DNA of 6,045 nt from PGZG01 sp040235405. Lineage in GTDB: Bacteria; Pseudomonadota; Gammaproteobacteria; Pseudomonadales; Alcanivoracaceae. This document shows, in pieces, positions 1 through 6,045 of the stretch (its first letter is position 1; each line of letters begins with the position of its first letter). The position numbers were made by a program, and so were the translations under genes. Where the stretch lies: NCBI GenBank assembly GCA_040235405.1, contig JBECKT010000105.1, positions 1 to 6,045 of the forward strand, written 5' to 3'. The notes below the pieces were generated by a model. The model worked only from the letters and a program-made list of their open reading frames with translations. It was not told where the DNA came from and did not search any database.

Positions 1-971
1 CCGCTTTCCCAAAACCGACGCAAGTAGCGCGCCGTCAACCCCGGCGCCTCGACCATCGGCAAATGGCCGATGCCTCGCAGTCGCTTCTCCTTGGCATGCG
101 GGATCAATTGCTTGAAGGTATCGGCACAGGACACATCCAGCACCTTGTCTTTCTCGCCCCAGAGAATAAACGTCGGCGCGGTGATCGTCGTAAAGCCCGG
201 CATATCCTCCTGCGGCATATGGCTGAGCAGCTCGCGGAACATATGCCGGTTTACATGTCGGCGAGAAATCATCTCACCAAACATCACCGGCGCCAGCGCA
301 CTGGCAATCAGATAACGGTTGCGATGGGTGGCGGAAGTAAACAGCCGCATCACATCGGCAAATCGTCGTGTCACCAGCGTATTGCGGCCTTCGAGCAAAT
401 CTTTTTCAAACGGACTCATGCGGCTGCCACGGGCGCCGGCTGCATTCATCAGCGTCAGCGAGCGGGTGTGCTCGGGTAAGCGCGCGGCGATAAAGCCGGC
501 CAGTGCACCGCCCATTGAGCTGCCGACAATATGAGCAGGGCCATTGACGTAATGTTCGATCCAGTGGGCCAGACGAGCGGATTGATGATCCATGCCGTAT
601 GGCAGATTGGGGCTGAAATGGCTTTCACCCCAGCCGGGCAGATCCGGCACATAGAGATGATAATGACGGCTCAGCAGCGGTAGCAGCGGCAGCCAGTTTT
701 CCTTGCTGGCGGCAAAGCCGTGCAATAAAACCACCGCAGGGCCATTGGTATTACCGCCTTCAAGCCAGACCAGCTTGTAGCCATCCACTGGCGCTTCGCG
801 TTTTTTCAGACCGCTGACCTTGCCTTGCACTACCCGCATCAGTGGCCAGGTCACTCCGCTGGGACGCCAGCTCCTAACCGCATCCGGGTGGGGAGGGCGG
901 GATTTCTCCAGAAAGGCATTGCCGACTTCATTGATAAATGCCTGCTCGGCGGCGGCCAAATGCTGACTCAT
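1..971 (-). CDS. Alpha/beta hydrolase, ABHD6-like lipase/esterase (3' end outside window)
   Basis: Reading the minus strand from the ATG at 971 gives 323 open residues that run off the left edge. An AGGAG at 979-983, 7 bases upstream, supports this start. The serine-hydrolase triad is visible: oxyanion-loop HGF at residues 84-86, nucleophile elbow GSSMG at 150-154 with Ser152, acid WGEKDKVLD at 271-279 with Asp275 the likely acid, and His303 in IGHLP. The GxSMGG elbow, WGxxDxVLDVS and the C-terminal His context closely resemble ABHD6-type monoacylglycerol lipases and bacterial family V lipases (about 310-340 residues), so only a few residues are probably missing. About 75 residues precede the fold. 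I see no signal peptide, so a cytosolic or membrane-peripheral enzyme cleaving monoacylglycerols or other carboxylic esters is likely. It lies 103 bases downstream of the fadE-like gene with no terminator between, consistent with co-transcription. The fold and triad are secure. The substrate is inferred; other ester hydrolases or C-C hydrolases share this pattern. Confidence 0.85.
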   Translation of the reverse strand, partial: MSQHLAAAEQAFINEVGNAFLEKSRPPHPDAVRSWRPSGVTWPLMRVVQGKVSGLKKREAPVDGYKLVWLEGGNTNGPAVVLLHGFAASKENWLPLLPLLSRHYHLYVPDLPGWGESHFSPNLPYGMDHQSARLAHWIEHYVNGPAHIVGSSMGGALAGFIAARLPEHTRSLTLMNAAGARGSRMSPFEKDLLEGRNTLVTRRFADVMRLFTSATHRNRYLIASALAPVMFGEMISRRHVNRHMFRELLSHMPQEDMPGFTTITAPTFILWGEKDKVLDVSCADTFKQLIPHAKEKRLRGIGHLPMVEAPGLTARYLRRFWES

Positions 972-1074
972 TACGGGTCTCCTGTGCGGCCCTTGGTGGG
1001 CGGATACGCTACTATGCACGCATCAGAATATTCGGGTAGATCACGCTGTGCCATTAAAAGGTTCGATCGAGGCA

Positions 1075-3333
1075 TCAGTGCGGCTGCCCGCCATCACCGC
1101 TGGCAGTCAGGCTTGAGGCCGGATGCCCTCCATAGAATTCCTCTGCGGTAAAGACATCCACTTCAATGGCGGCGAGACAGGCCTCGCGGGCTTCGATCAG
1201 CGCCGCTTTCTGGGGCTGGCTGATAACACCTTTTTCTGCTGCGAGTTCGGCCAGATCATCGGCGCTGCCGCGCGGCAGTTGCTTCTGCCGCTGGGCGGCG
1301 CGAATCAGATCGCGCACCGGTTCGGCTTCGCCGGTCAGGCGGAATGCTTGCAACAATCGGCCAAAACCGGGCTCACCATTGCGGGGTAGATAGTTGCCCT
1401 CATTCAGGCGCAGATACTGGGCATTGAATTGCTGCACCGTTGCAGCGGCTGCAGCGCTTTGCGCATCGGTGGGCTGATGGCCAAGTGGATTAATCATCAG
1501 CCACCAGCGCCCGAGTGTGCGCAGGATCACGCCCATCGGCCCGCCGAAGTTTTCATAGATGCCCTCGAAGGCAATCTGCACCTGTTCCATGGCGTGCTGG
1601 CAGGCGTACTCCAACAGCGGCAGATCTTCGCGGCGACGGCCGTCGGCTTCATAACGGCGCAATGCGGACACCGTCAGCAGCATCCAGGCCACGGCATCGG
1701 CGTAGCGACCGGTGAGATTGCCGCGTGCTTTCAGCTTGCCGGAAATCAGGAACATGGCGAGGTTGGTCATCAATCCAAAACGACTCGCGGCCCAGCCCAG
1801 CCGCCGATACCAGTGGCGGGTTTCCGGTGCCACATCCGGTACCGATACGGTGAAGTGACCACGGGTCACGCCGTGCAGCAGGGTCATGAAGAAGCCGGAG
1901 ACAAATTGCCAGATCCAGCCGAGCAGATTTTTCCGGAATGCCGGCACATCATTGCTTTCCACCGCCTGCACAACTTTATAGGCATACGGATGGCAGCGCG
2001 TTGCACCCTGACCAAACACCATCAGGGTGCGGGTCATGATATTGGCGCCTTCTACGGTGATCGCCACCGGCGCGGAACAGTAGTTGCGACCAATCACATT
2101 GTTCGGGCCCTGCATCACGGCGGCACCGGCCAGCACATCCATGGCATCAATGCCGCACTCGCGCGCGACTTCTGTGGACCAGGCTTTCATGATTGCCGAG
2201 GCCACCGGCGGCTGAATGCCGGCATCCAGTGCCGAGCAGCCGAATACCCGCGCGCCTTCAAACATATAACTTAGTGCGGCAACCTTGCCGACCTTGGCGG
2301 AGATGCCATCCATCTTGCCAATCGGAATGCCGAACTGCTGACGTACCATGGAGTAAGCGCCCATGGCAGAAGCAGCCATGCGCATGGCGCTGATGCCGGA
2401 CGCCGGCAGCGACACCATCCGGCCACCGGCCAGAGATTCCATCAGCATCTTCCAGCCCTGGCCGGCATAGTCCGGGCCGCCAAGAATATTCTTCGCTGGC
2501 ACAATGACGTCGCGACCAACGATCGGGCCATTCGGAAAGGCATCACCAATCGGTTCGTGATGATCGCCGATATGCAAACCCTCGACGCCTTTTTCGATCA
2601 GCACCACGGTGATGCCGACATCCTCGCCCTTGCCGAGCAGATTGTCGGGGTCGCGCAGGCGTACTGCCAGGGAGATCAGGTTCGAGATTGGCGCCAGCGT
2701 GATATAGCGCTTGCGGAAGTTGAGACGGAATTTGATCTCGCCATCGGTATCGCGAAACACTTCGCCGTCGGCCTTGATAGACGCCGCATCGGAACCGGCG
2801 GTGGGTTCGGTCAAACCAAAGCAGGGGATAAACTCACCGCTGGCAAGTTTCGGCAGATAATATTTTTTCTGCTCTTCAGTGCCGTAGTGGCCTAGCAGCT
2901 CGGCGGCGCCGAGCGAGTTGGGGATGACAACCAGTGCACTGAGAATGCCGGACCAGGGGGTGATCTTCGCCATGACCGAGGACTTGCCCAGGGTCGAAAA
3001 TGGCATGCCGCCATATTCCTTGTCGATCTGCATGGCAAAGAAGCCGTTTTTTGCCAGGAACTGCATGATCTCATCGGGTACTTTGCGCTGGCGCGACAAC
3101 TTATAGCTATCACACAAACGTAGCAATTCCTCCACCGGGCCATCAAGAAATGCCTGTTCATTGGCCGGCAGCTTGTCGTAGTTTTCTTTGAGAATTGCGG
3201 AAAAATCCGGGCGGCCGGAAAAGAAGTCGCCATCAATCCAGACATCACCAGCTTCCAGCGCCTGGCGTTCCGTGTCGGAAATTTGTGGAAGAATCTGGTT
3301 GTTACGCATCCAGTTGAGCAGCAGGGAAAACAT
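1075..3333 (-). CDS. fadE: FadE-type acyl-CoA dehydrogenase (anchorless)
   Basis: This 752-residue flavoenzyme should oxidise acyl-CoA to trans-2-enoyl-CoA, the first step of fatty-acid beta-oxidation. E. coli FadE motifs are present: EQAFLDGPVEE (59-69), the acyl-CoA dehydrogenase signature CFGLTEPTAGSDA (171-183), KRYITLAPI (208-216), the RQQFG helix (331-335), DAMDV (396-400), and ITVEGANIMTR (425-435). Glu428 sits where medium-chain dehydrogenases have their catalytic glutamate. From about residue 450 the protein continues into the FadE-specific C-terminal domain (DUF1974/PF09317), so it is not a short 380-residue dehydrogenase. The ATG at 3333 is supported by AAGGAG at 3342-3347 (8-base spacing), and in-frame TGA TAA codons just upstream rule out a longer protein. 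E. coli FadE is 814 residues; the difference is mostly its N-terminal membrane segment, absent here. A hydrophobic stretch at 469-489 might still touch the membrane. Electrons would go to an ETF. The gene lies downstream of a terminator and upstream of the lipase-like gene. Family is certain; chain-length preference is unknown. Confidence 0.95.
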   Translation of the reverse strand: MFSLLLNWMRNNQILPQISDTERQALEAGDVWIDGDFFSGRPDFSAILKENYDKLPANEQAFLDGPVEELLRLCDSYKLSRQRKVPDEIMQFLAKNGFFAMQIDKEYGGMPFSTLGKSSVMAKITPWSGILSALVVIPNSLGAAELLGHYGTEEQKKYYLPKLASGEFIPCFGLTEPTAGSDAASIKADGEVFRDTDGEIKFRLNFRKRYITLAPISNLISLAVRLRDPDNLLGKGEDVGITVVLIEKGVEGLHIGDHHEPIGDAFPNGPIVGRDVIVPAKNILGGPDYAGQGWKMLMESLAGGRMVSLPASGISAMRMAASAMGAYSMVRQQFGIPIGKMDGISAKVGKVAALSYMFEGARVFGCSALDAGIQPPVASAIMKAWSTEVARECGIDAMDVLAGAAVMQGPNNVIGRNYCSAPVAITVEGANIMTRTLMVFGQGATRCHPYAYKVVQAVESNDVPAFRKNLLGWIWQFVSGFFMTLLHGVTRGHFTVSVPDVAPETRHWYRRLGWAASRFGLMTNLAMFLISGKLKARGNLTGRYADAVAWMLLTVSALRRYEADGRRREDLPLLEYACQHAMEQVQIAFEGIYENFGGPMGVILRTLGRWWLMINPLGHQPTDAQSAAAAATVQQFNAQYLRLNEGNYLPRNGEPGFGRLLQAFRLTGEAEPVRDLIRAAQRQKQLPRGSADDLAELAAEKGVISQPQKAALIEAREACLAAIEVDVFTAEEFYGGHPASSLTASGDGGQPH

Positions 3334-3345
3334 GGCCGTTACTCC

Positions 3346-3356
3346 TTATCAGATAA
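3346..3356. repeat. Small palindrome overlapping the fadE ribosome-binding site
   Basis: TTATC-A-GATAA is a perfect 5-base inverted repeat with a 1-base centre. Its lower-coordinate end overlaps the AAGGAG Shine-Dalgarno (3342-3347) of fadE, and it contains the in-frame TGA and TAA that close the reading frame upstream of the start. It could be a repressor half-site pair, part of the -10 region, or chance; such short AT palindromes are common. It does not resemble the E. coli FadR operator or the PsrA consensus as I know them. Confidence 0.3.
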
Positions 3357-3378
3357 ACCGGCCCCCACTGTAGCAGAT

Positions 3379-3410
3379 AAAAAAACAAAGGCCGCGTGAG
3401 CGGCCTTTGT
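3379..3410 (-). terminator. Rho-independent terminator after the PF10118 gene
   Basis: On the minus strand ACAAAGGCCGC (3410-3400) pairs perfectly over 11 bases with GCGGCCTTTGT (3395-3385) around a TCAC loop, followed by six further T residues (3384-3379). It begins 19 bases after the stop codon of the PF10118 gene and points in that gene's direction. No T-run follows the stem on the plus strand, so it is one-directional. It ends 45 bases before the fadE start, so it should insulate fadE from upstream transcription unless it is leaky. Confidence 0.9.
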
Positions 3411-3429
3411 TGGTGTCGGAAAAGCCCGG

Positions 3430-4284
3430 TCAGGCCGCCTTTTTCTCGATAACATCAGACAGCATGCTGTCCAGTTCCTTGAGGTAGTGGCTGTTGTCGT
3501 GATCCCACGGATGAAAGCCCGGCTTGAACCAGTCCAGCCAGGGCTTCACCACCTGACGCAGGATCCCCGGCTTGCCCCACTGGTACTGCAGGCTGGTCCA
3601 CAGACCCTTGAGCGCGCCCTTGCCGGTCAGGCCGCCGGTGCGACGCAGGTTCTCGATGTAGTACGGATAAACAATGGCAAGGAAGATGCCGGTGGCAACC
3701 GGCAAGGTAATGGCGCGCAGGGCGTAGGCCTGCAGGGTCTTGCCCATCACTTTGGCGTACAGGTCAAAAGCCACTGCCTTGTGCTCGGTTTCTTCCAGCG
3801 CATGCCATTGCCAGATCGCCTTGTAGCGCGGTTCGGCACCTTCGAAGAACTGCTCGCTATTGTCCAGCAGGGCACCACCGAGAATGGCGGTCAGATGTTC
3901 CAGCGATACAGTTGCCGACAGCTGGAAAATCTTCGGCGTGTACTTCTGCATGAGGTTGAGCATGTTCAGGACATACTTTTCCTGAGCCACGGCCGGCATC
4001 CCGGCCTGCTCCATCATCTCGTTCATTTCCTCGTGCTCACGGCCGTGCATGGCTTCCTGGCCGATAAAAGCGGTGATGCTCGCGTTCAGCTCGGCATCAT
4101 CTTTGGCGTGGTCACGGAAATGACGCACCGAGTCGATGAAGAACCGCTCGCCCACCGGAAAGAACAGGCTCATGGTGTTCAGAAACTGGGTGACATGCAT
4201 GCCGGTGCCGTGCCAGTCGGTGACGCGGTCAGCGGGCAGCTTGAAACGGATATCGCGACGAATGGGTTGAACTGCAATAGCCAT
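3430..4284 (-). CDS. PF10118 'metal-dependent hydrolase' family protein, ferritin-like di-iron type
   Basis: I recognise this as the PF10118/COG3687 family, annotated as predicted metal-dependent hydrolase. From the ATG at 4284 it has 284 residues, a usual length for the family. Carboxylate and histidine residues are spaced as in ferritin-like di-iron four-helix bundles: Glu46 (GERFF), Glu77-x-x-His80 (QEAMHGREH), Glu129 (SLEHLT) and Glu165-x-x-His168 (ALEETEH). This fits a two-metal site and an oxidative reaction at least as well as hydrolysis. A strongly hydrophobic segment at about 189-211 (ITLPVATGIFLAIVYPYYIE) may be a membrane helix; the Trp/Pro-rich tail ends in a short charged helix. 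Start choice: an open reading frame extends to a TTG at 4302, but that TTG has no ribosome-binding site, whereas GAGAGG at 4295-4300 lies 10 bases before the ATG. The gene probably forms its own unit, since a terminator follows it. The FadE and lipase neighbours hint at lipid metabolism, which is inference only. Family confidence is high; function is unknown. Confidence 0.85.
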   Translation of the reverse strand: MAIAVQPIRRDIRFKLPADRVTDWHGTGMHVTQFLNTMSLFFPVGERFFIDSVRHFRDHAKDDAELNASITAFIGQEAMHGREHEEMNEMMEQAGMPAVAQEKYVLNMLNLMQKYTPKIFQLSATVSLEHLTAILGGALLDNSEQFFEGAEPRYKAIWQWHALEETEHKAVAFDLYAKVMGKTLQAYALRAITLPVATGIFLAIVYPYYIENLRRTGGLTGKGALKGLWTSLQYQWGKPGILRQVVKPWLDWFKPGFHPWDHDNSHYLKELDSMLSDVIEKKAA

Positions 4285-4294
4285 GGCGACAGTG

Positions 4295-4300
4295 CCTCTC
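4295..4300 (-). promoter_or_regulatory. Ribosome-binding site that fixes the PF10118 gene start
   Basis: GAGAGG on the minus strand lies 10 bases upstream of the ATG at 4284. It overlaps the possible TTG start at 4302-4300 by one base, so that TTG cannot use it, and no purine-rich site lies suitably upstream of the TTG. This favours the 284-residue protein over the 290-residue version. Confidence 0.7.
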
Positions 4301-4330
4301 AAATGATTACATTGTTCGATGGTACATTTG
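4300..4330. repeat. Inverted repeat CAAATG / CATTTG upstream of the PF10118 gene
   Basis: CAAATG at 4300-4305 and CATTTG at 4325-4330 are perfect 6-base inverted copies separated by 19 bases, flanking the candidate -10 element. The arm-to-arm distance of about two and a half helical turns could suit a regulator, but six-base arms at this spacing also arise by chance. Confidence 0.25.
4306..4311 (-). promoter_or_regulatory. Possible -10 element for the PF10118 gene
   Basis: TGTAAT on the minus strand matches TATAAT at five of six positions and would start a transcript just upstream of the ribosome-binding site. The hexamer 17 bases further upstream (GAAGCA) is a poor -35 box. It also falls inside the spacer of the inverted repeat at 4300-4330, so an activator or repressor could act there. 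This is weak evidence, and the promoter could lie elsewhere in the 4285-4464 gap. Confidence 0.25.
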
Positions 4331-4416
4331 CTTCTGGGGTAGTGCCAGCATTCTACTAGTGCTTTCTTCTTAAATGACTTGGCCGCAGTGACCAGCGTGA
4401 ACAGGCTCGGATGTCA

Positions 4417-4434
4417 ACCAAGCAACCGCTTGGT
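4417..4434. other. Weak hairpin downstream of metE
   Basis: ACCAAGC and GCTTGGT form a perfect 7-base stem around a 4-base loop, 30 bases after the metE stop codon. There is no T-run on either side, so it is not a convincing intrinsic terminator. It may protect the metE transcript's 3' end, assist Rho-dependent termination, or mean nothing. Confidence 0.3.
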
Positions 4435-4464
4435 AGGCTCTGGGGCAGGTTGTCGCAGGACACC

Positions 4465-6045
4465 TTACCCGGGCCGGCCTCCGGCGATCCGGGCCCTCAG
4501 CCGCTGCGCCGCCTCGACCATCGCCGCAAGCGCCGCCTCGGTTTCCGGCCAGTCGCGGGTCTTCAGGCCGCAGTCCGGATTGACCCAGAGCCGCTCCGCC
4601 GCTATCCCGGCCTGGGCTTTTTCCATCAGCCGTACCATCCAGTCCACCGACGGGATATTCGGCGAATGGATGTCATAGACGCCGGGGCCGATATCGTTCG
4701 GGTAGGCGAAGTGCTCGAACGCCTGCAGCAGCTCCATGTTGGAACGCGAGGTCTCGATGGTGATCACGTCGGCGTCCATGGCGGCTATCGCCTCGATGAT
4801 GTCGTTGAACTCCGAATAGCACATATGGGTATGGATCTGGCTGTCGTCGCGCACTTGCGCGGAACAGAGCCGGAAGCAGTCCACCGCCCAGTCGAGATAG
4901 TGCTGCCAGTCTCGCTTGCGCAGCGGCAGCCCTTCGCGAAATGCCGGTTCATCAATCTGGATCACGGTGATGCCGGCGGCTTCGAGATCGCTGACTTCGT
5001 CGCGCAGTGCCAGCGCAATCTGCCGGCAGGTTTGCGCCCGTGGCTGGTCATCGCGCACGAACGACCACTGCAGGATAGTGACCGGCCCGGTCAGCATGCC
5101 TTTCACCGGCTTGTCGCTCAGCGACTGGGCAAAGCGCGCCCACTCGACGGTCATCGGCTGCGGCCGCGATACGTCGCCATAAATAATCGGCGGCTTGACG
5201 CAGCGTGAACCGTAACTCTGTACCCAGCCGTTTTCGCTGAAGGCAAAACCGCTGAGCAGTTCACCGAAATATTCGACCATGTCGTTGCGTTCGGCTTCGC
5301 CGTGCACCAGTACATCCAGCCCCAGTTTTTCCTGCACGCGAATGCAGTGACGAATTTCATTCTCCATGGCTGTGCGGTAATCCGTCTCGCTGAGATTTCC
5401 TGCCTTCCAGTCACGCCGGGCAGTGCGTATTTCCCGGGTTTGCGGGAACGAGCCGATGGTGGTGGTCGGGAAAGGAGGCAGGTTCAGCGCCTGTTGCTGG
5501 GTGCTGATACGTGTCGAGAACGGCTGCTGGCGTTGGCGCGACAGGGAAACGCTGGCAGCCAGCCGTTGCTGCACCGGCTGATCATGAATCCGTGTGGATT
5601 GCTGCCGGCTGTTCAGCGCCAGACGTTGTGCGTTGACGGCATCGTTCACCGCCGGATCGGCATCGATTAGCCCGCGCAGTAAAGCCAGCTCATCCAGTTT
5701 TTGCACGGCAAAACTGAGCCAGCTTTTCAGTTCATCATCGAGTTTGTTTTCATACGCCAGATCCACCGGCACATGGGCCAGCGAGCAGCTCGGCGCCAGC
5801 CACAGCCGTTCGCCAAGCTGTTGCCGGGCGTTGTTAAGCAATGCGGCCGCCGCATCGAGATCCGTGCGCCAGATATTGCGGCCATTGATGATGCCGGCAG
5901 ACAACACCTTGTTGCCAAGCCGCGGCAGGATTTTTTCCAGTTGTGCCGGGGCGCGCACCAGATCGACATGCAGCCCCTGCACCGGCAGCTCCAGCGCGGT
6001 GAACAGATTGTCGTCGAGGTCGCCAAAGTACGTCGCCAGCAGAAT
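4465..6045 (-). CDS. metE: Cobalamin-independent methionine synthase MetE, C-terminal 526 residues (5' end outside window)
   Basis: MetE transfers the methyl group of 5-methyltetrahydropteroyl-triglutamate to homocysteine, the last step of methionine synthesis, in the cytosol. The frame is open from the right edge to the TAA at 4467-4465. The visible part holds the end of the N-terminal barrel (LPVQGLHVDLVRAP, SAGIINGRNIW), a Gln-rich linker, and the whole catalytic barrel starting at PTTTIGSFPQT (about 193). In visible-residue numbering the zinc ligands are His407, Cys409, Glu431 and Cys492; adding 234 gives E. coli His641, Cys643, Glu665 and Cys726, so the catalytic domain aligns without gaps and about 234 residues are missing. 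Substrate-binding Ser199, Glu250, Trp327 and Asp365 match E. coli Ser433, Glu484, Trp561 and Asp599. The C-terminus is a few residues longer than in E. coli. Cysteines at E. coli positions 560 and 645 are Gln326 and Ser411 here. No truncation or frameshift is visible; any control region lies outside the window. Confidence 0.97.
   Translation of the reverse strand: MLLATYFGDLDDNLFTALELPVQGLHVDLVRAPAQLEKILPRLGNKVLSAGIINGRNIWRTDLDAAAALLNNARQQLGERLWLAPSCSLAHVPVDLAYENKLDDELKSWLSFAVQKLDELALLRGLIDADPAVNDAVNAQRLALNSRQQSTRIHDQPVQQRLAASVSLSRQRQQPFSTRISTQQQALNLPPFPTTTIGSFPQTREIRTARRDWKAGNLSETDYRTAMENEIRHCIRVQEKLGLDVLVHGEAERNDMVEYFGELLSGFAFSENGWVQSYGSRCVKPPIIYGDVSRPQPMTVEWARFAQSLSDKPVKGMLTGPVTILQWSFVRDDQPRAQTCRQIALALRDEVSDLEAAGITVIQIDEPAFREGLPLRKRDWQHYLDWAVDCFRLCSAQVRDDSQIHTHMCYSEFNDIIEAIAAMDADVITIETSRSNMELLQAFEHFAYPNDIGPGVYDIHSPNIPSVDWMVRLMEKAQAGIAAERLWVNPDCGLKTRDWPETEAALAAMVEAAQRLRARIAGGRPG

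Noticed and set aside
984..1074. Promoter (TGGCAC-N17-TATTCT on the minus strand) and a TCGATCGA palindrome between fadE and the hydrolase gene
   Set aside because: The -35 hexamer matches the consensus at only two positions and an 8-base palindrome is too common to mean anything alone.
1429..2274. Long plus-strand open frame (281 codons) opposite fadE
   Set aside because: It is antisense to a confidently identified FadE; the His/Gln/Gly-rich translation matches no family I know and has the look of a reverse-strand shadow of GC-rich coding DNA.
4285..4302. TTG start at 4302 giving a 290-residue PF10118 protein
   Set aside because: No ribosome-binding site precedes the TTG, while the ATG at 4284 has GAGAGG 10 bases upstream.
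4342..4347. TGGCAC on the minus strand as a sigma-54 -24 element
   Set aside because: The expected TTGC-type -12 element is missing; after the 5-base spacer the sequence reads CAGAA.
3487..4359. Plus-strand open frame of 290 codons opposite the PF10118 gene
   Set aside because: It covers almost exactly the antisense of a recognised gene, has no family resemblance, and its translation has shadow-like composition. The equal length of 290 codons is coincidence.
4468..4496. GC-rich self-complementary stretch at the end of metE
   Set aside because: It encodes the last residues of MetE, has no following T-run, and its repeats (CCCGGG, GGCCGGCC) can be explained by GC-rich codons.
4411..5208. Plus-strand open frame of 265 codons opposite metE
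   Set aside because: It is antisense to the conserved catalytic domain of MetE and shows no recognisable motif.
1..6045. A new multi-gene defence, mobile or biosynthetic system
   Set aside because: The four genes are two clear metabolic enzymes, a lipase-like hydrolase and one PF10118 protein. There are no integrases, transposases, terminal repeats, arrays or toxin-antitoxin pairs.

Overview
The window reads as an ordinary chromosomal segment of a moderately GC-rich gammaproteobacterium. All four genes lie on the minus strand, so transcription runs from high to low coordinates. Two proteins can be set against E. coli relatives from memory: the methionine synthase matches E. coli MetE without gaps over its catalytic domain, and the acyl-CoA dehydrogenase is a clear FadE. 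The mix of FadE, an ABHD6-like lipase and a PF10118 protein would suit a lipid- or hydrocarbon-using marine gammaproteobacterium of the Alcanivorax/Marinobacter type, but that placement is a guess from gene content only.

Layout in the direction of transcription. (1) 6045-4465: the C-terminal 526 residues of MetE, cobalamin-independent methionine synthase; its N-terminus lies outside the window. (2) 4464-4285: a 180-base gap with a weak hairpin, a short inverted repeat and a poor candidate promoter. (3) 4284-3430: a PF10118 protein with a ferritin-like di-iron ligand pattern; the family is usually labelled 'metal-dependent hydrolase' and its reaction is unknown to me. (4) 3410-3379: a strong minus-strand intrinsic terminator. 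(5) 3333-1075: a 752-residue FadE-type acyl-CoA dehydrogenase without the N-terminal membrane anchor of E. coli FadE. (6) 1074-972: a 103-base gap with no terminator. (7) 971-1: an alpha/beta hydrolase resembling ABHD6-type monoacylglycerol lipases, running off the left edge probably close to its stop codon.

The lipase-like hydrolase and FadE make biological sense together: one would release fatty acids from glycerides or other esters, and the other catalyses the first oxidation of their CoA esters in beta-oxidation. With the same orientation and no terminator between them they may be co-transcribed. The PF10118 gene could belong to the same lipid theme but is separated from fadE by the terminator. 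MetE is a housekeeping neighbour with no evident link.

I found no mobile element, CRISPR array, tRNA or rRNA gene, and no sign of a new multi-gene system. The points most worth a second look are the uncharacterised di-iron protein, the anchorless FadE, the very short space between terminator and fadE start, and the replacement in MetE of the redox-sensitive cysteine known from E. coli.
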